The translations under genes and the position numbers were made by a program. Positions 21,576 to 30,028 of a stretch of 50,247 nucleotides of DNA are shown piece after piece. Position 1 is the stretch's first letter. Every line of letters begins with the position of its first letter. The notes beneath the pieces were generated by a model. That model saw only the letters and a list, made by a program, of their open reading frames with translations, ran no database searches and was not told the DNA's origin. The stretch comes from an uncultured Clostridia bacterium (GTDB lineage: Bacteria; Bacillota; Clostridia; Oscillospirales; CAG-382): positions 1 to 50,247 of the forward strand of contig CAMZED010000002.1 in the NCBI GenBank assembly GCA_947305675.1. Reading direction: 5' to 3'.

Positions 21576-22646
21576 ATGAAGAAAAAAATCGGAGTTATTT
21601 TCGGCGGACAGTCGTCGGAATACAAAATAAGCTGTATCTCCGCGGCGAACGTCTGCGAAAATACCGATAAAGAAAAGTTCGAAGTCGTCAAAATAGGCAT
21701 CACCCCGGACGGGAGATGGTGGCTTTATTCAGGCGGGACCGACGCGATGCGGCTCGACACCTGGGCGGACGACTTTTCGCTCCTCCGTCCGGCGGTAATA
21801 TCTCCCTGCAAAGCGCACCGCGGGCTGGTTTTGTTCGACGGCGTAAGCGGCAGTTTCGAAATTTTGAGGCTCGACGCGGTGTTCCCGGTGCTTCACGGCA
21901 AGAACGGCGAGGACGGCACCATGCAGGGCCTGCTTTCGCTTGCCGGGATCCCGTTCGTCGGCTGCGGAACCTGCGCTTCGGCGATCGCCATGGACAAAGC
22001 GTTCACCAAGACGGTCGTGATGCAAAGCGGAGTTCCCGTGGTGCCTTTTATAAGCGCCGTCAAAGGCGAATCCGCCGGATCGATCGCCGACCGTGCGGAA
22101 AAGGAATATACATATCCGATGTTCGTAAAACCGGCCAACGCCGGCAGTTCGGTCGGAATAACCAAGGCGCGCGGCAGGGAAGAGCTTATCGCCGGAATAA
22201 AGACGGCTTTCGATAACGATTATAAACTTCTTGTAGAGCCCGCTGTTTCCGGCAGGGAGATCGAAGTGGCCGTCATCGGCAACGGCGAACCCTTTGCCTC
22301 GGTCTGCGGCGAGATCGTACCCAACAGCGATTTTTACGATTACGAGACGAAATATATCGACGACCGCGCCGAATGCCTTGCTCCGGCGCCGATAAAGCCG
22401 CAGGTCTCCGACGCGATCAGGGAATCCGCCAAAAAGGTATATATCGCGCTCGGCTGCGCCGGACTTTCGAGGGTCGATTTCTTCCTTCTCCCCGACGGCA
22501 GCCATATGCTCAACGAAATAAACACCATTCCCGGGTTCACCCCCATAAGTATGTATCCCAGGCTTATGGGCTGCAGCGGGATCGATTACAAATCGCTTAT
22601 TACAAAACTTATCGACCTTGCGTTGGAGCGCTCCGAAAATGAATAA
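21576..22646 (+). CDS. ddl: D-alanine--D-alanine ligase
   Basis: 356 residues from the ATG at 21576, chosen because GAGGTGA lies six bases upstream; a GTG nine bases earlier overlaps that ribosome site. N-terminal motif KKKIGVIFGGQSSEYKISC, ATP-grasp blocks KNGEDGTMQGLL, YPMFVKPANAGSSVGITKA and LNEINTIPGFTPISMYP. The omega loop reads EIVPNSDFYDYETKY, with the Tyr/Lys pair of D-Ala:D-Ala enzymes rather than the His or Phe types of D-lactate or D-Ser ligases. It makes the dipeptide for peptidoglycan precursors. It overlaps murI, giving a cell-wall pair. Confidence 0.95.
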   Translation: MKKKIGVIFGGQSSEYKISCISAANVCENTDKEKFEVVKIGITPDGRWWLYSGGTDAMRLDTWADDFSLLRPAVISPCKAHRGLVLFDGVSGSFEILRLDAVFPVLHGKNGEDGTMQGLLSLAGIPFVGCGTCASAIAMDKAFTKTVVMQSGVPVVPFISAVKGESAGSIADRAEKEYTYPMFVKPANAGSSVGITKARGREELIAGIKTAFDNDYKLLVEPAVSGREIEVAVIGNGEPFASVCGEIVPNSDFYDYETKYIDDRAECLAPAPIKPQVSDAIRESAKKVYIALGCAGLSRVDFFLLPDGSHMLNEINTIPGFTPISMYPRLMGCSGIDYKSLITKLIDLALERSENE

Positions 22647-23454
22647 AAACGCTCTGCCGATCGGAGTTTTCGATTCCGGATTGGGCGGGCTTACCGCTTT
22701 TGCCGAACTGAAGCGCATAATGCCCGGCGAAAACATAATTTATTTCGGCGATAACGCCCGCATCCCGTACGGGACGAAATCCCCGGCGCTTATAAAAAAA
22801 TACGCACTGCAGGATACGCGTTTCCTGACGTCCGTCGGAGTAAAAGCGATCCTTGTCGCCTGCGGGACCGTCAGCTCCAACTGCCTGCCCGACGTCGGCG
22901 CCGAAAGCGGACTGCCGGTGACGGGGGTCATCAAATCGCCGGCTTCGATCGCGGCGAAGATCGCCGCCAAAGGCAAAGGCACCGTCGCCGTGCTGGGAAC
23001 CACGGCAACCGTAAGAAGCGGCGCTTTCCAGCGCGAGCTCGAAACGCTCGGGGTAAAAAACGTCATCGCCCGCGCCTGCCCGATGTTCGTGCCGCTTGCC
23101 GAAAGCTGGCATCCTTCCGCCGACGACGCCGCCGCCAACGCGATCGCGCGGGAATATCTTTCCGACGTGGCGTTAAAACAGCCCGACGCCGTGATCCTCG
23201 GATGTACTCATTATCCGCTGCTTTCCGACGTGATAAAAAAATTTTTCCCCGGTTCGGCGCTTATAAGCTCCGGCAGGGAATCGGCTTACGAAATGCGCGA
23301 TGTGATCGTTTCGCTCGGATTGGAAAACCGCGGCGGCGGGGAATACGGGTTTTACACCAGCGACGACGCCGATCTGTTCAAACGCAGCGCCGCCGCTTTC
23401 CTCGGCGATGAGATCACCGGGGAAGTCAAAAAAATAGACATTGAAAAATTTTGA
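22639..23454 (+). CDS. murI: Glutamate racemase
   Basis: 271 residues from the ATG at 22639, which overlaps the last 8 bp of ddl; GGAG lies about 10 bases upstream. It supplies D-glutamate for peptidoglycan. IGVFDSGLGGLT holds the N-terminal Asp-Ser pair, YFGDNARIPYGTKS the next block. The first catalytic Cys is in LVACGTVSSNC (many orthologues read ACNTAS), the second in ILGCTHYPLL. The C-terminus is standard length. Confidence 0.94.
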   Translation: MNKNALPIGVFDSGLGGLTAFAELKRIMPGENIIYFGDNARIPYGTKSPALIKKYALQDTRFLTSVGVKAILVACGTVSSNCLPDVGAESGLPVTGVIKSPASIAAKIAAKGKGTVAVLGTTATVRSGAFQRELETLGVKNVIARACPMFVPLAESWHPSADDAAANAIAREYLSDVALKQPDAVILGCTHYPLLSDVIKKFFPGSALISSGRESAYEMRDVIVSLGLENRGGGEYGFYTSDDADLFKRSAAAFLGDEITGEVKKIDIEKF

Positions 23455-23469
23455 TATCGGAACGTTAAT

Positions 23470-23925
23470 ATGAAAATACCAATAGACATCCGCGTTCAGA
23501 GCGAACGCGTCTGCAACGATCTTCTGCGCCGCGGCGGTCCGGAGCCCGAACCGGAACGCGACGATTATCTCGCACACGGCTATATGCGCAAGACAAAAGA
23601 CGGGTTCAGGATCGAATATGTCGAATCGGACGAGAATGTGACGACTACCATCGATACCTTTGCCGACGACACCGTTGCGCTCAACCGCACCGGACCGATG
23701 CATTCGCATATGGTCTTTGCCGACGGCAAAACGCATATCTGCATCTGCGATACCGACTATATGCCGATCCAGCTGCGCGTGAACACCAAAAAATTAAAGA
23801 ATTCGCTTTCGCTTCAGGGCGGGAAACTCGATATTGATTATACGGTCGAGATCGTCGGCAATCTTGCCGAAAAGAACAAACTCACGTTTTCGGTTTCGCC
23901 CGATAAAAGCATAATCCGTTCATAG
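23470..23925 (+). CDS. DUF1934 (YwiB-like) beta-barrel protein
   Basis: 151 residues, soluble, no signal. The pattern of strands (YMRKTKDGFRIEYVESDENV, RTGPMHSHMVFADGKTH, MPIQLRVNTKKLKNSLSLQG, LDIDYTVEIVGNL) follows DUF1934/YwiB, a calycin-like barrel of unknown function that is common next to arginyl-tRNA synthetase or cell-wall genes in Bacillota. It lies 15 bp after murI and is probably cotranscribed. Confidence 0.82.
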   Translation: MKIPIDIRVQSERVCNDLLRRGGPEPEPERDDYLAHGYMRKTKDGFRIEYVESDENVTTTIDTFADDTVALNRTGPMHSHMVFADGKTHICICDTDYMPIQLRVNTKKLKNSLSLQGGKLDIDYTVEIVGNLAEKNKLTFSVSPDKSIIRS

Positions 23926-23959
23926 TTAATTAACGATTGCAAAAAAGGAAGTTTTTAAA

Positions 23960-24859
23960 ATGGCTGTCAGAATAAAAACGCCCGCCGACGGTATGATCGC
24001 GCTCCCGCGCGAAGTGCTTCCGCACGTAAAAAACGCCGCGCCGGACGAAATAAAACTGCTTATATACCTTTTCGCCGATCCTGAAACGACGCTCGCCGAC
24101 GCCGCGCGCGAGCTCGGCGTTACGCTCGCCCGTGCCGAGGCGGCTTACTCTTTCTGGCGCGGAGCGGGGATAATCGTCGAATCGGAATCCGGGAAAGCCA
24201 AAGTCGCGCACGATACGAGCGCTTACCGCAATTACGACAGCGAAACTTTGTCGAACGCAATCGAAAAAGACGGCGAGTTTGCCATGCTTTGCGAACACAC
24301 ATCGGAAAAACTCGGCAAACAGCTCACCAAAAATGATTACAGTTCGCTTTTTTATCTTTACGATTTCGTGCGGATGCCGGCTCCGGTCATCTGCGGAGTG
24401 GTGGAAAAATGCTGTGCCGACGGCAAAAACAGCCTGCAGTATATATTCAAAAAGACGGTCGGGCTTTATGACGACGGAATAGATACCTATGATAAATTTG
24501 AGGCTTATCTCAAACGCCTCGCGGCGATAAATTCCGATATAGGCAGGCTGCGCCGTCTGTGCGGAATGGGCGACAGATCGCTTACTCCGAAAGAGCAGAA
24601 AACTTTTGACCAATGGTTCGGCGAATGGGCCATGCCGTTCGATCTTGTAAAACTTGCTTACGAAAAGACGGTCGACGGGACCGGAAAACTTTCGTTCACC
24701 TATATGAACGGGATAATAAAACGCTGGCACGAGAGCGGGTTTACCACGCTCGAGGAAGTCGCCGCGGGCGAAGCGAACCGCAAGGCGGAGAAAAACAACT
24801 CCAGTTTTGCCGAGGACGATTTCATCGCTGCCGCGCTCAACCGCGGATTCGATGACTGA
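23960..24859 (+). CDS. DnaD-domain replication protein
   Basis: 299 residues. An N-terminal winged-helix-like region (LYLFADPETTLADAARELGV, then RAEAAYSFWRGAGII) is followed by two DnaD/DnaB-like C-terminal domains, the second ending with KLSFTYMNGIIKRWHESGF, which carries the conserved Y...I..W motif. In Bacillus these proteins remodel DNA at oriC and restart forks before helicase loading. The next gene is the DnaI-like loader, so the pair forms a helicase-loading unit. AAGGAAG serves as ribosome site. Confidence 0.88.
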   Translation: MAVRIKTPADGMIALPREVLPHVKNAAPDEIKLLIYLFADPETTLADAARELGVTLARAEAAYSFWRGAGIIVESESGKAKVAHDTSAYRNYDSETLSNAIEKDGEFAMLCEHTSEKLGKQLTKNDYSSLFYLYDFVRMPAPVICGVVEKCCADGKNSLQYIFKKTVGLYDDGIDTYDKFEAYLKRLAAINSDIGRLRRLCGMGDRSLTPKEQKTFDQWFGEWAMPFDLVKLAYEKTVDGTGKLSFTYMNGIIKRWHESGFTTLEEVAAGEANRKAEKNNSSFAEDDFIAAALNRGFDD

Positions 24860-24873
24860 AAGGGGTTTGACCG

Positions 24874-25806
24874 ATGAATCTCAACGAAGCGCTTGACGTT
24901 AAAACCAGAAAAAGAATTGCCGCCATCGAAGCCGCCGACGAGCGCCGCGCCCGGCTTCACCTGTTGGTGCCGCGGATCGCCGTCATCGATGCCGAGATAG
25001 CCGAAATGCCTTTGAAGATATTCAACGGCGGAGATATCGACGCCTTGCGCAAAAGCACCGAATCGCTTGTCGCCGAACGCGAAAGACTGCTTGAAGCCAA
25101 CGGGTTCGACGTCGGGTATGACGAACCGGTTTTCGAATGCGAAAAATGCCGCGACAGCGGTTATGTCGAAGGGCTTAAGATCTGCGACTGCGTTAAAAAA
25201 CTCGCTGTTTCGACGGGATACGCCGAGAGCAGCGTTCTTGCCCGCGGGCTGGCTTCAAAAAGTTTTGATAACTTTGACACCGGCTATTACAACCCGGAAG
25301 ACCGCGGCACAATGGACGAAGTGCTTGCCTACTGCAAAAAATACGCCGAAAACTTTCCGCCGCACGGCATAAGCGGGCTTTTGTTCACCGGAGGGACCGG
25401 GTTGGGCAAAACACATCTTTCCGCGGCGATCGCAAACACCGCGGCGGGCAACGGACATTACACAGTATATGAAACGGCGCAGCAAATCGCCGACACCTGC
25501 GACGGAGTGCGGTTCAACAAACTTCCCGCCGCCGAAAAAGAAAAATACGAGCGCTGCGAACTGCTTCTTATCGACGATCTCGGCGCCGAATGCAAAACCA
25601 ATTACAGCGTTGCGGCGTTGTCCAACCTTATAGATCTGCGTATGGTCAACGGCAGGCAGACGGTCGTCAGCACCAACCTTACCCCAAAAGAAATATCAGC
25701 TTCTTACGGCGAACGCCTGCTTTCGCGGCTTCTGGGCGAATTCCGGCTGATCAGGTTCGTCGGGAGCGATATAAGGATGCAAAAACTGGCGGGTGGCAAG
25801 CGTTGA
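24874..25806 (+). CDS. DnaI/DnaC-like helicase loader ATPase
   Basis: 310 residues. The N-terminal half ends with a zinc-binding CEKCRDSGYVEGLKICDC element (~89-107), as in DnaI. The AAA+ module holds Walker A GGTGLGKTH (~173-181), Walker B LLLIDDLGAE (~229-238), the sensor 1 block VSTNLTPKE and the arginine-finger block GERLLSRL. It loads the replicative helicase. Its TGA stop overlaps the TTG start of rnhA (TTGA). Confidence 0.92.
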   Translation: MNLNEALDVKTRKRIAAIEAADERRARLHLLVPRIAVIDAEIAEMPLKIFNGGDIDALRKSTESLVAERERLLEANGFDVGYDEPVFECEKCRDSGYVEGLKICDCVKKLAVSTGYAESSVLARGLASKSFDNFDTGYYNPEDRGTMDEVLAYCKKYAENFPPHGISGLLFTGGTGLGKTHLSAAIANTAAGNGHYTVYETAQQIADTCDGVRFNKLPAAEKEKYERCELLLIDDLGAECKTNYSVAALSNLIDLRMVNGRQTVVSTNLTPKEISASYGERLLSRLLGEFRLIRFVGSDIRMQKLAGGKR

Positions 25807-26249
25807 AAAAGGTAAATATTTATACCGACGGTGCCTGCAGCGGCAACCCCGGACCCGGCGGCTGGGCGGCTGTTCTTGAATTCAACGGGCGCGAACTTGA
25901 ACTTTCCGGCGGGGAGGAAAACACCACCAACAACCGTATGGAACTCACTGCCGCGATAATGGGGCTCGAGGCGCTCAAAGAGGAATGCGAAGTCACGCTT
26001 TACAGCGATTCGCAATATCTTGTGAACGCCGTCGAAAAGGGCTGGCTTAAAAGCTGGATCGCAAAGGGCTGGATAAAATCCGACAGGAAGCCGGTGATCA
26101 ACGACGATCTGTGGAAGCGCCTGGTTTTATTGCTCGAACGGCATAAAGTCGCGTTCGTCTGGGTGCGCGGACACAACGGGCACGCTTATAACGAACGCTG
26201 CGACGCGCTCGCCGTATCCGAATCCGAAAAATTTATAAAAAACCGGTAA
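25803..26249 (+). CDS. rnhA: Ribonuclease HI
   Basis: 148 residues from a TTG at 25803; no ATG or GTG stands in frame near the conserved first strand KKVNIYTDGACSGNPGPGGW, and the TTG overlaps the dnaI stop, so coupling is likely. The DEDD set is complete: Asp9, Glu47 (NRMELTA), Asp69 (YSDSQY), Asp134 (ERCDALA), with His124 in the flexible loop VRGHNGH. It removes RNA from RNA-DNA hybrids. The basic handle KGWLKSWIAKGWIK is present as in E. coli RNase HI. Confidence 0.93.
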   Translation: MKKVNIYTDGACSGNPGPGGWAAVLEFNGRELELSGGEENTTNNRMELTAAIMGLEALKEECEVTLYSDSQYLVNAVEKGWLKSWIAKGWIKSDRKPVINDDLWKRLVLLLERHKVAFVWVRGHNGHAYNERCDALAVSESEKFIKNR

Positions 26250-26255
26250 AAAAAT

Positions 26256-26295
26256 CCGCGCCTGTTCCGACAAAGACAGGCGCGGGTCTGTTTTT
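26256..26295. terminator. Bidirectional terminator between rnhA and the serine-hydrolase operon
   Basis: CCGCGCCTGT (26256-26265) pairs with ACAGGCGCGG (26276-26285). TTTTT follows after GTCTG on the plus side; on the minus side the stem is followed by ATTTTTTTA, stronger, so it ends the five-gene minus-strand operon. Confidence 0.85.
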
Positions 26296-26301
26296 ATGCG
26301 T

Positions 26302-27705
26302 TTATTCCGCCGAGATATCGAATTCCCGTATGCAAAGGTTTCCGCAGCGGGGTTCGACGGTCCATTTCCCGGCGTTAAGATCGAATATCCATTTTTGGGT
26401 ATGGCAGGTGTCGGCGTGGCGGAAAGTCGCCGTGACGGTATCTCCGGAATATTCGTAAGATCCGTAGACGTCGAAAGGTATTTCTCTGCCGAGCGCCGGA
26501 TCGGAAGGCACCTGAGTTATGTCGAAATCGCGCAGAGAAGCGACGCTCCGGATATATTCGCCGTTTCCGCATCTTATCACTCTGTCGCTGCCGTCGGCGG
26601 TCACGGTGATGCAAAGTCCGTCGCCTTCTGCGCAAAGCCTTACCCGGGTTATCCCGGCTCCGTTCGGTGCGACGGCGAGATCGGCTTCACGGCGGAAAGG
26701 CTCGGTTTTCGGAACCGAATAAAGGTTTTCACACAGTTTTTCTACTTCCTCCGCGGGGCAATCCCCGGGTTTAAAGAGGTCGTCGAGCATTTTGTTGAAA
26801 AATTCGAACTCTTTTACCGCGTCGTAAGATTCTCCGAAAAATACCGCCACAACGTCTTCTTCCGGCAAAACGAACATTATCTGCCCGTATGCGCCGTCGC
26901 CCCTGAATCCTCCGCGCCCGTTCTTCCAGAACTGGTATCCGTAACCCGAGCTCCAGTCGGGCGAGACGTGGTTTACGTATGATTCGGTGTGCTTGGAGGT
27001 CGCGTTTTTTATATATTCTTCGCTTACTATGCGTTTGCCGTTATAAACGCCTTTCTGCATAAGCATCTGGCCGAACCTTGCGACAGTCTCGGTGTTCACC
27101 ATCAATCCCGTTCCGCCGAGATTGGTGCCGTCGAGAGCTTCGCGCCATTCGGGCTTTTCCACGCCGAGCTTGGAAAACAGCTTTTCGTATGCGAGATCCG
27201 CAAATTTCCTGCCCGTCACTCTTTCGACCGCGGCGGCGCAGACCATGGTCGCCCCGGTGCTGTAAACAAAAGTTTCGCCGGGCTCGAACTGCATCGGGAA
27301 TGCAAAGAACTCTTTAAGCGCGTCTTTGCCCCAGCGCATCTCCTCCAGCACGCACCTGCCGTGCCCGCAGCGCATTGTAAGGCAATCCTCCAGGGTCAGT
27401 TTTTTAAGCCCTTCGGTAAGCTCACCCGGCATTTTGTCGGGAAAAAGTTCGCAAAGCTTCACGTCGGGGGACAAAAGCCCCTCGTCGATACATATGCCGC
27501 ACATGACCGAGCAGAACGGCTTCGAAAGCGAGTAAAGATACATCCTTCCGTCGGGTTCATAAGGGGCAAAAGCGCATTTCACCACGGTTTCGCCGCCTTT
27601 AAGTATCTGCAGCGCGCGCGGCGCCGTGAGTATGGTTCCGCAGTTCAGAATAAAATCTTTTACCGCTCCGGCGTTAACGCCTTCTTTTATATAAACTCTT
27701 TTCAT
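26302..27705 (-). CDS. Class-C beta-lactamase-like serine hydrolase (copy B)
   Basis: 467 residues with no signal peptide, so apparently cytoplasmic. The SxxK motif is SLSK in YSLSKPFCSV; the second motif is YST (FVYSTGATMVCAAA); the third-motif region is GGFRGDGAYGQ. An N-terminal extension of ~65 residues and a C-terminal ~120-residue beta-rich domain (CHTQKWIFDLNAGKWTVEPR) flank the catalytic part. Family members include esterases, D-aminopeptidases and beta-lactamases; the substrate is unknown. It is the last gene of the operon and a tandem paralogue of the gene 3 bp upstream. Confidence 0.82.
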   Translation of the reverse strand: MKRVYIKEGVNAGAVKDFILNCGTILTAPRALQILKGGETVVKCAFAPYEPDGRMYLYSLSKPFCSVMCGICIDEGLLSPDVKLCELFPDKMPGELTEGLKKLTLEDCLTMRCGHGRCVLEEMRWGKDALKEFFAFPMQFEPGETFVYSTGATMVCAAAVERVTGRKFADLAYEKLFSKLGVEKPEWREALDGTNLGGTGLMVNTETVARFGQMLMQKGVYNGKRIVSEEYIKNATSKHTESYVNHVSPDWSSGYGYQFWKNGRGGFRGDGAYGQIMFVLPEEDVVAVFFGESYDAVKEFEFFNKMLDDLFKPGDCPAEEVEKLCENLYSVPKTEPFRREADLAVAPNGAGITRVRLCAEGDGLCITVTADGSDRVIRCGNGEYIRSVASLRDFDITQVPSDPALGREIPFDVYGSYEYSGDTVTATFRHADTCHTQKWIFDLNAGKWTVEPRCGNLCIREFDISAE

Positions 27706-27708
27706 TTT

Positions 27709-29115
27709 TCAAACCGTACCGCTTTCTTCTTTTATAAGCGTAAACTCTTTTTCGGGCAGATCGCCGACGTAAAGGTCCACCGTCCATTTGCCGTCCGCCA
27801 CCGTCCAGCGCTGGACGTGGCAGGTATCCTTATGCCGCAGCGTTATCTTCAGCCCGTTATCGCCAAGCTCGTAAGCGGCGAAAACGCTTACACGCTCAAG
27901 CGCGCCGGTATCGGGGTCAAGCCGGCTTATGTTGGGGTTGAAGTTTTTGAGATTGCAGTGGTTAAGAATATATTCGCCGTTGCCGCAGACGATCTCGTGC
28001 ACTCCGTAATCGGTATAAAGCACGGCGTGAAGCAGGTTTTCGCCGTAAAGCCGCAGGGCGTTTATCCCGACGCTGTTTTCGCCGACTTTATAGGTGACGT
28101 CGTTTTGAAATTTACGCGTTTCCGCGGTCATATACTCGTGTTCGGCAATGTACTCGAGCGCGGAAATATCGCCGTCGCCGCCTTCAAGATTATCCAGCAG
28201 CTTATAAAGCAATCTTACTTCCGTCGACATATTTCCGACTTCGCCCGTGACGGTGACGACGGTATCCTCTTCCGGGAACACCATACCGAGCTGACCGAAC
28301 GCGCCGTCTCCGCGGAACCCTCCGCGCTCGTTCAGCCAGAACTGATACCCGTATCCGGCGATCCAGTCGGGCGCGCCGTTGTTAACGTCGAGCGAATGGC
28401 GTGAAGTCGCCTCGTTTATATACGATCGGCTCAGTATCCTTTCGCCGTTCCAGACGCCGCCGTTGTAAAGCATAAGCATGAATTTTGTTATATCGTCGCT
28501 CGAAAGATAAAGCCCTATACCGCCCAAAGCGCAGCCGTCGCGCATTTCACGCCAGCGGGGCTTTTCAATGCCGAGCTTGGAAAACAGTTTTTCGTAAAGG
28601 AAGTCGACCGTCTTTTTGCCGGTCACCCTTTCGACCGCGGCGGCGCATACAGCCGTGGCGCCGGTGCTGTAGATGAAAACGCTGCCCGGTTCGTGATCCA
28701 AAGGTTCGGATATAAACGCTTTTACCGAGTCGTCAGCCCAGCGCATTTTATACAGCTTGCATTCGCCGTGCCCGCTTTGCATCGAAAGCAGATCGGATAT
28801 TTTTATTTTTTTCGCCTCTTCATTGGCGCCTTCGGTGAACTTGTCGGCAAAAAGTTCGCCCAAAGTCGTTTCGGTCGACAAAAGACCTTCGTCGCGGCAG
28901 ATGCCGACGGCGACGGAGGTGAACGATTTCGAAAGCGAATACAGGTGCATCGGATCTTCGAAACTGTAGGGCTTGAAGCAGAACCTCAAAACCGGTTCGC
29001 TCTTTTTGTATATCTGCACCGTGCGGAGATTTATCCCTTCGGACCGGCATTCCGAAAGATAATTTTCAAACGCTTTTGCGCTTATCCCCTCTGCAAGAAA
29101 AACTCTGCTTTCCAT
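27709..29115 (-). CDS. Class-C beta-lactamase-like serine hydrolase (copy A)
   Basis: 468 residues, collinear with copy B over its whole length. Motifs: SLSK in YSLSKSFTSVAVGICRDEGL, YST in FIYSTGATAVCAAAVERVTG, and GGFRGDGAFGQ. Both copies keep SGHGEC/CGHGRC after the second helix and the closing segment CHVQRW / CHTQKW. Neither has an export signal. The duplication is old, since many positions differ while all catalytic motifs survive in both, which suggests two functions or a heteromer rather than decay. Confidence 0.82.
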   Translation of the reverse strand: MESRVFLAEGISAKAFENYLSECRSEGINLRTVQIYKKSEPVLRFCFKPYSFEDPMHLYSLSKSFTSVAVGICRDEGLLSTETTLGELFADKFTEGANEEAKKIKISDLLSMQSGHGECKLYKMRWADDSVKAFISEPLDHEPGSVFIYSTGATAVCAAAVERVTGKKTVDFLYEKLFSKLGIEKPRWREMRDGCALGGIGLYLSSDDITKFMLMLYNGGVWNGERILSRSYINEATSRHSLDVNNGAPDWIAGYGYQFWLNERGGFRGDGAFGQLGMVFPEEDTVVTVTGEVGNMSTEVRLLYKLLDNLEGGDGDISALEYIAEHEYMTAETRKFQNDVTYKVGENSVGINALRLYGENLLHAVLYTDYGVHEIVCGNGEYILNHCNLKNFNPNISRLDPDTGALERVSVFAAYELGDNGLKITLRHKDTCHVQRWTVADGKWTVDLYVGDLPEKEFTLIKEESGTV

Positions 29116-29121
29116 ATCTTT

Positions 29122-29553
29122 TTATTCCATCTTGCCGAGATAGATCGCGTTGCTCTTACCAAGGAAATACTGTTTTATTATGTTGCGCATATCCGAAGGA
29201 TAAAGCTCTTCGTGCAGGATATTGTCGATCGAAAGCCATTTTATTCCCACCTGGCCGTCGTCGTATTCCAGCTTTTTATCGGTCTTGCCGAGCACTTTGC
29301 AAACGAACATAAGTTCTATGCGGTGGCTGTCGCCTTTGAATCCTTCGCGTATGAACAACAGACTCTGCGGTTCAACTTTCAATCCGGTCTCTTCCGCCAC
29401 TTCGCGCTTCAACGCCTCGTCGATAAGTTCGTCCGGCTTTTGCTTTCCTCCGGGAAGATTATAATAGGTGTTGCCTTTTTCATCGCGCATTTCCACGGTG
29501 AGAAGTTTTGTGCCGTCGATGATTATTGCTTTGATCGAGTTGCTGATTTTCAT
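29122..29553 (-). CDS. NUDIX hydrolase
   Basis: 143 residues. The Nudix box is complete at 35-57: GGKQKPDELIDEALKREVAE then ETG, with the metal-binding REVAEE. The N-terminal strand SIKAIIIDGTKLLTVEMRDE and the C-terminal block GIKWLSIDNILHEELYPSDM resemble the MutT/ADP-ribose type. It cleaves a nucleoside diphosphate linked to another group; the exact substrate cannot be read. Third gene from the operon's promoter-proximal side, 1 bp from the gene before it. Confidence 0.9.
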   Translation of the reverse strand: MKISNSIKAIIIDGTKLLTVEMRDEKGNTYYNLPGGKQKPDELIDEALKREVAEETGLKVEPQSLLFIREGFKGDSHRIELMFVCKVLGKTDKKLEYDDGQVGIKWLSIDNILHEELYPSDMRNIIKQYFLGKSNAIYLGKME

Positions 29554-29554
29554 A

Positions 29555-30025
29555 TTATTCGCCTTCTTTTTCTGTAATTGAGCTTTCCGCGCTGCCGCTT
29601 TTCGCCACGGTAAGCGAAAATTCGCGTTCGGTCACGTTATATTGTATGATCAAAGTCCTGCCGTTGCCGATCTCGGCCGATCTGGGATACCGGTCTCCGG
29701 CAAGGTCGATGCCCTTCATTTCGTTTAACAGACGTATATAATCGGCGATCTGCTCGCCCGTCACCCCGCTGTAATACGCCGCGGCGTAGTCTTGGGCGAA
29801 AACCGATTCTGTCGCCTCCGCGGGGAACCCGGGCAGATCGGAGGTGAGTTCACAGCTGCTCCAGGTGACCGGTTCTTCCGGCTTATCGCCGCCGCCGAGC
29901 GCGGCAAAAACCGCCGCCGCGACTATCAGCGCGACCGCCGCCGTAACGGCGGCGATCACTCCCAACCTTTTTGATCTGCCATCGCTGTTTTTCAGCTTTA
30001 TTATCTCGGATTTTATCTCTTCCAT
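29555..30025 (-). CDS. Small single-pass membrane protein, function unknown
   Basis: 156 residues. A charged cytoplasmic N-terminus (MEEIKSEIIKLKNSDGRSKR) precedes one membrane helix (~22-46, VIAAVTAAVALIVAAAVFAA), then an outside domain of ~105 residues (SGVTGEQIADYIRLLNEMKG, GRTLIIQYNVTEREFSLTV). I recognise no family. It lies 3 bp after the large surface protein and 1 bp before the NUDIX gene, so it is an operon member. Confidence 0.75.
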   Translation of the reverse strand: MEEIKSEIIKLKNSDGRSKRLGVIAAVTAAVALIVAAAVFAALGGGDKPEEPVTWSSCELTSDLPGFPAEATESVFAQDYAAAYYSGVTGEQIADYIRLLNEMKGIDLAGDRYPRSAEIGNGRTLIIQYNVTEREFSLTVAKSGSAESSITEKEGE

Positions 30026-30028
30026 TTA

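Noticed and set aside
21576..22646. Possible vancomycin-resistance type D-Ala-D-Lac or D-Ala-D-Ser ligase
   Set aside because: The omega loop keeps the Tyr...Lys form of D-Ala:D-Ala ligases and no van genes are near.
22855..22890. ACGTVSS instead of ACNTAS in glutamate racemase as a sign of inactivity
   Set aside because: Both catalytic cysteines are present and the remaining motifs are intact; the variant is tolerated in clostridial MurI as far as I know.
26989..28404. A 471-codon plus-strand frame opposite the two serine hydrolases
   Set aside because: The hydrolase motifs are on the minus strand in two collinear copies; the antisense frame merely mirrors them.
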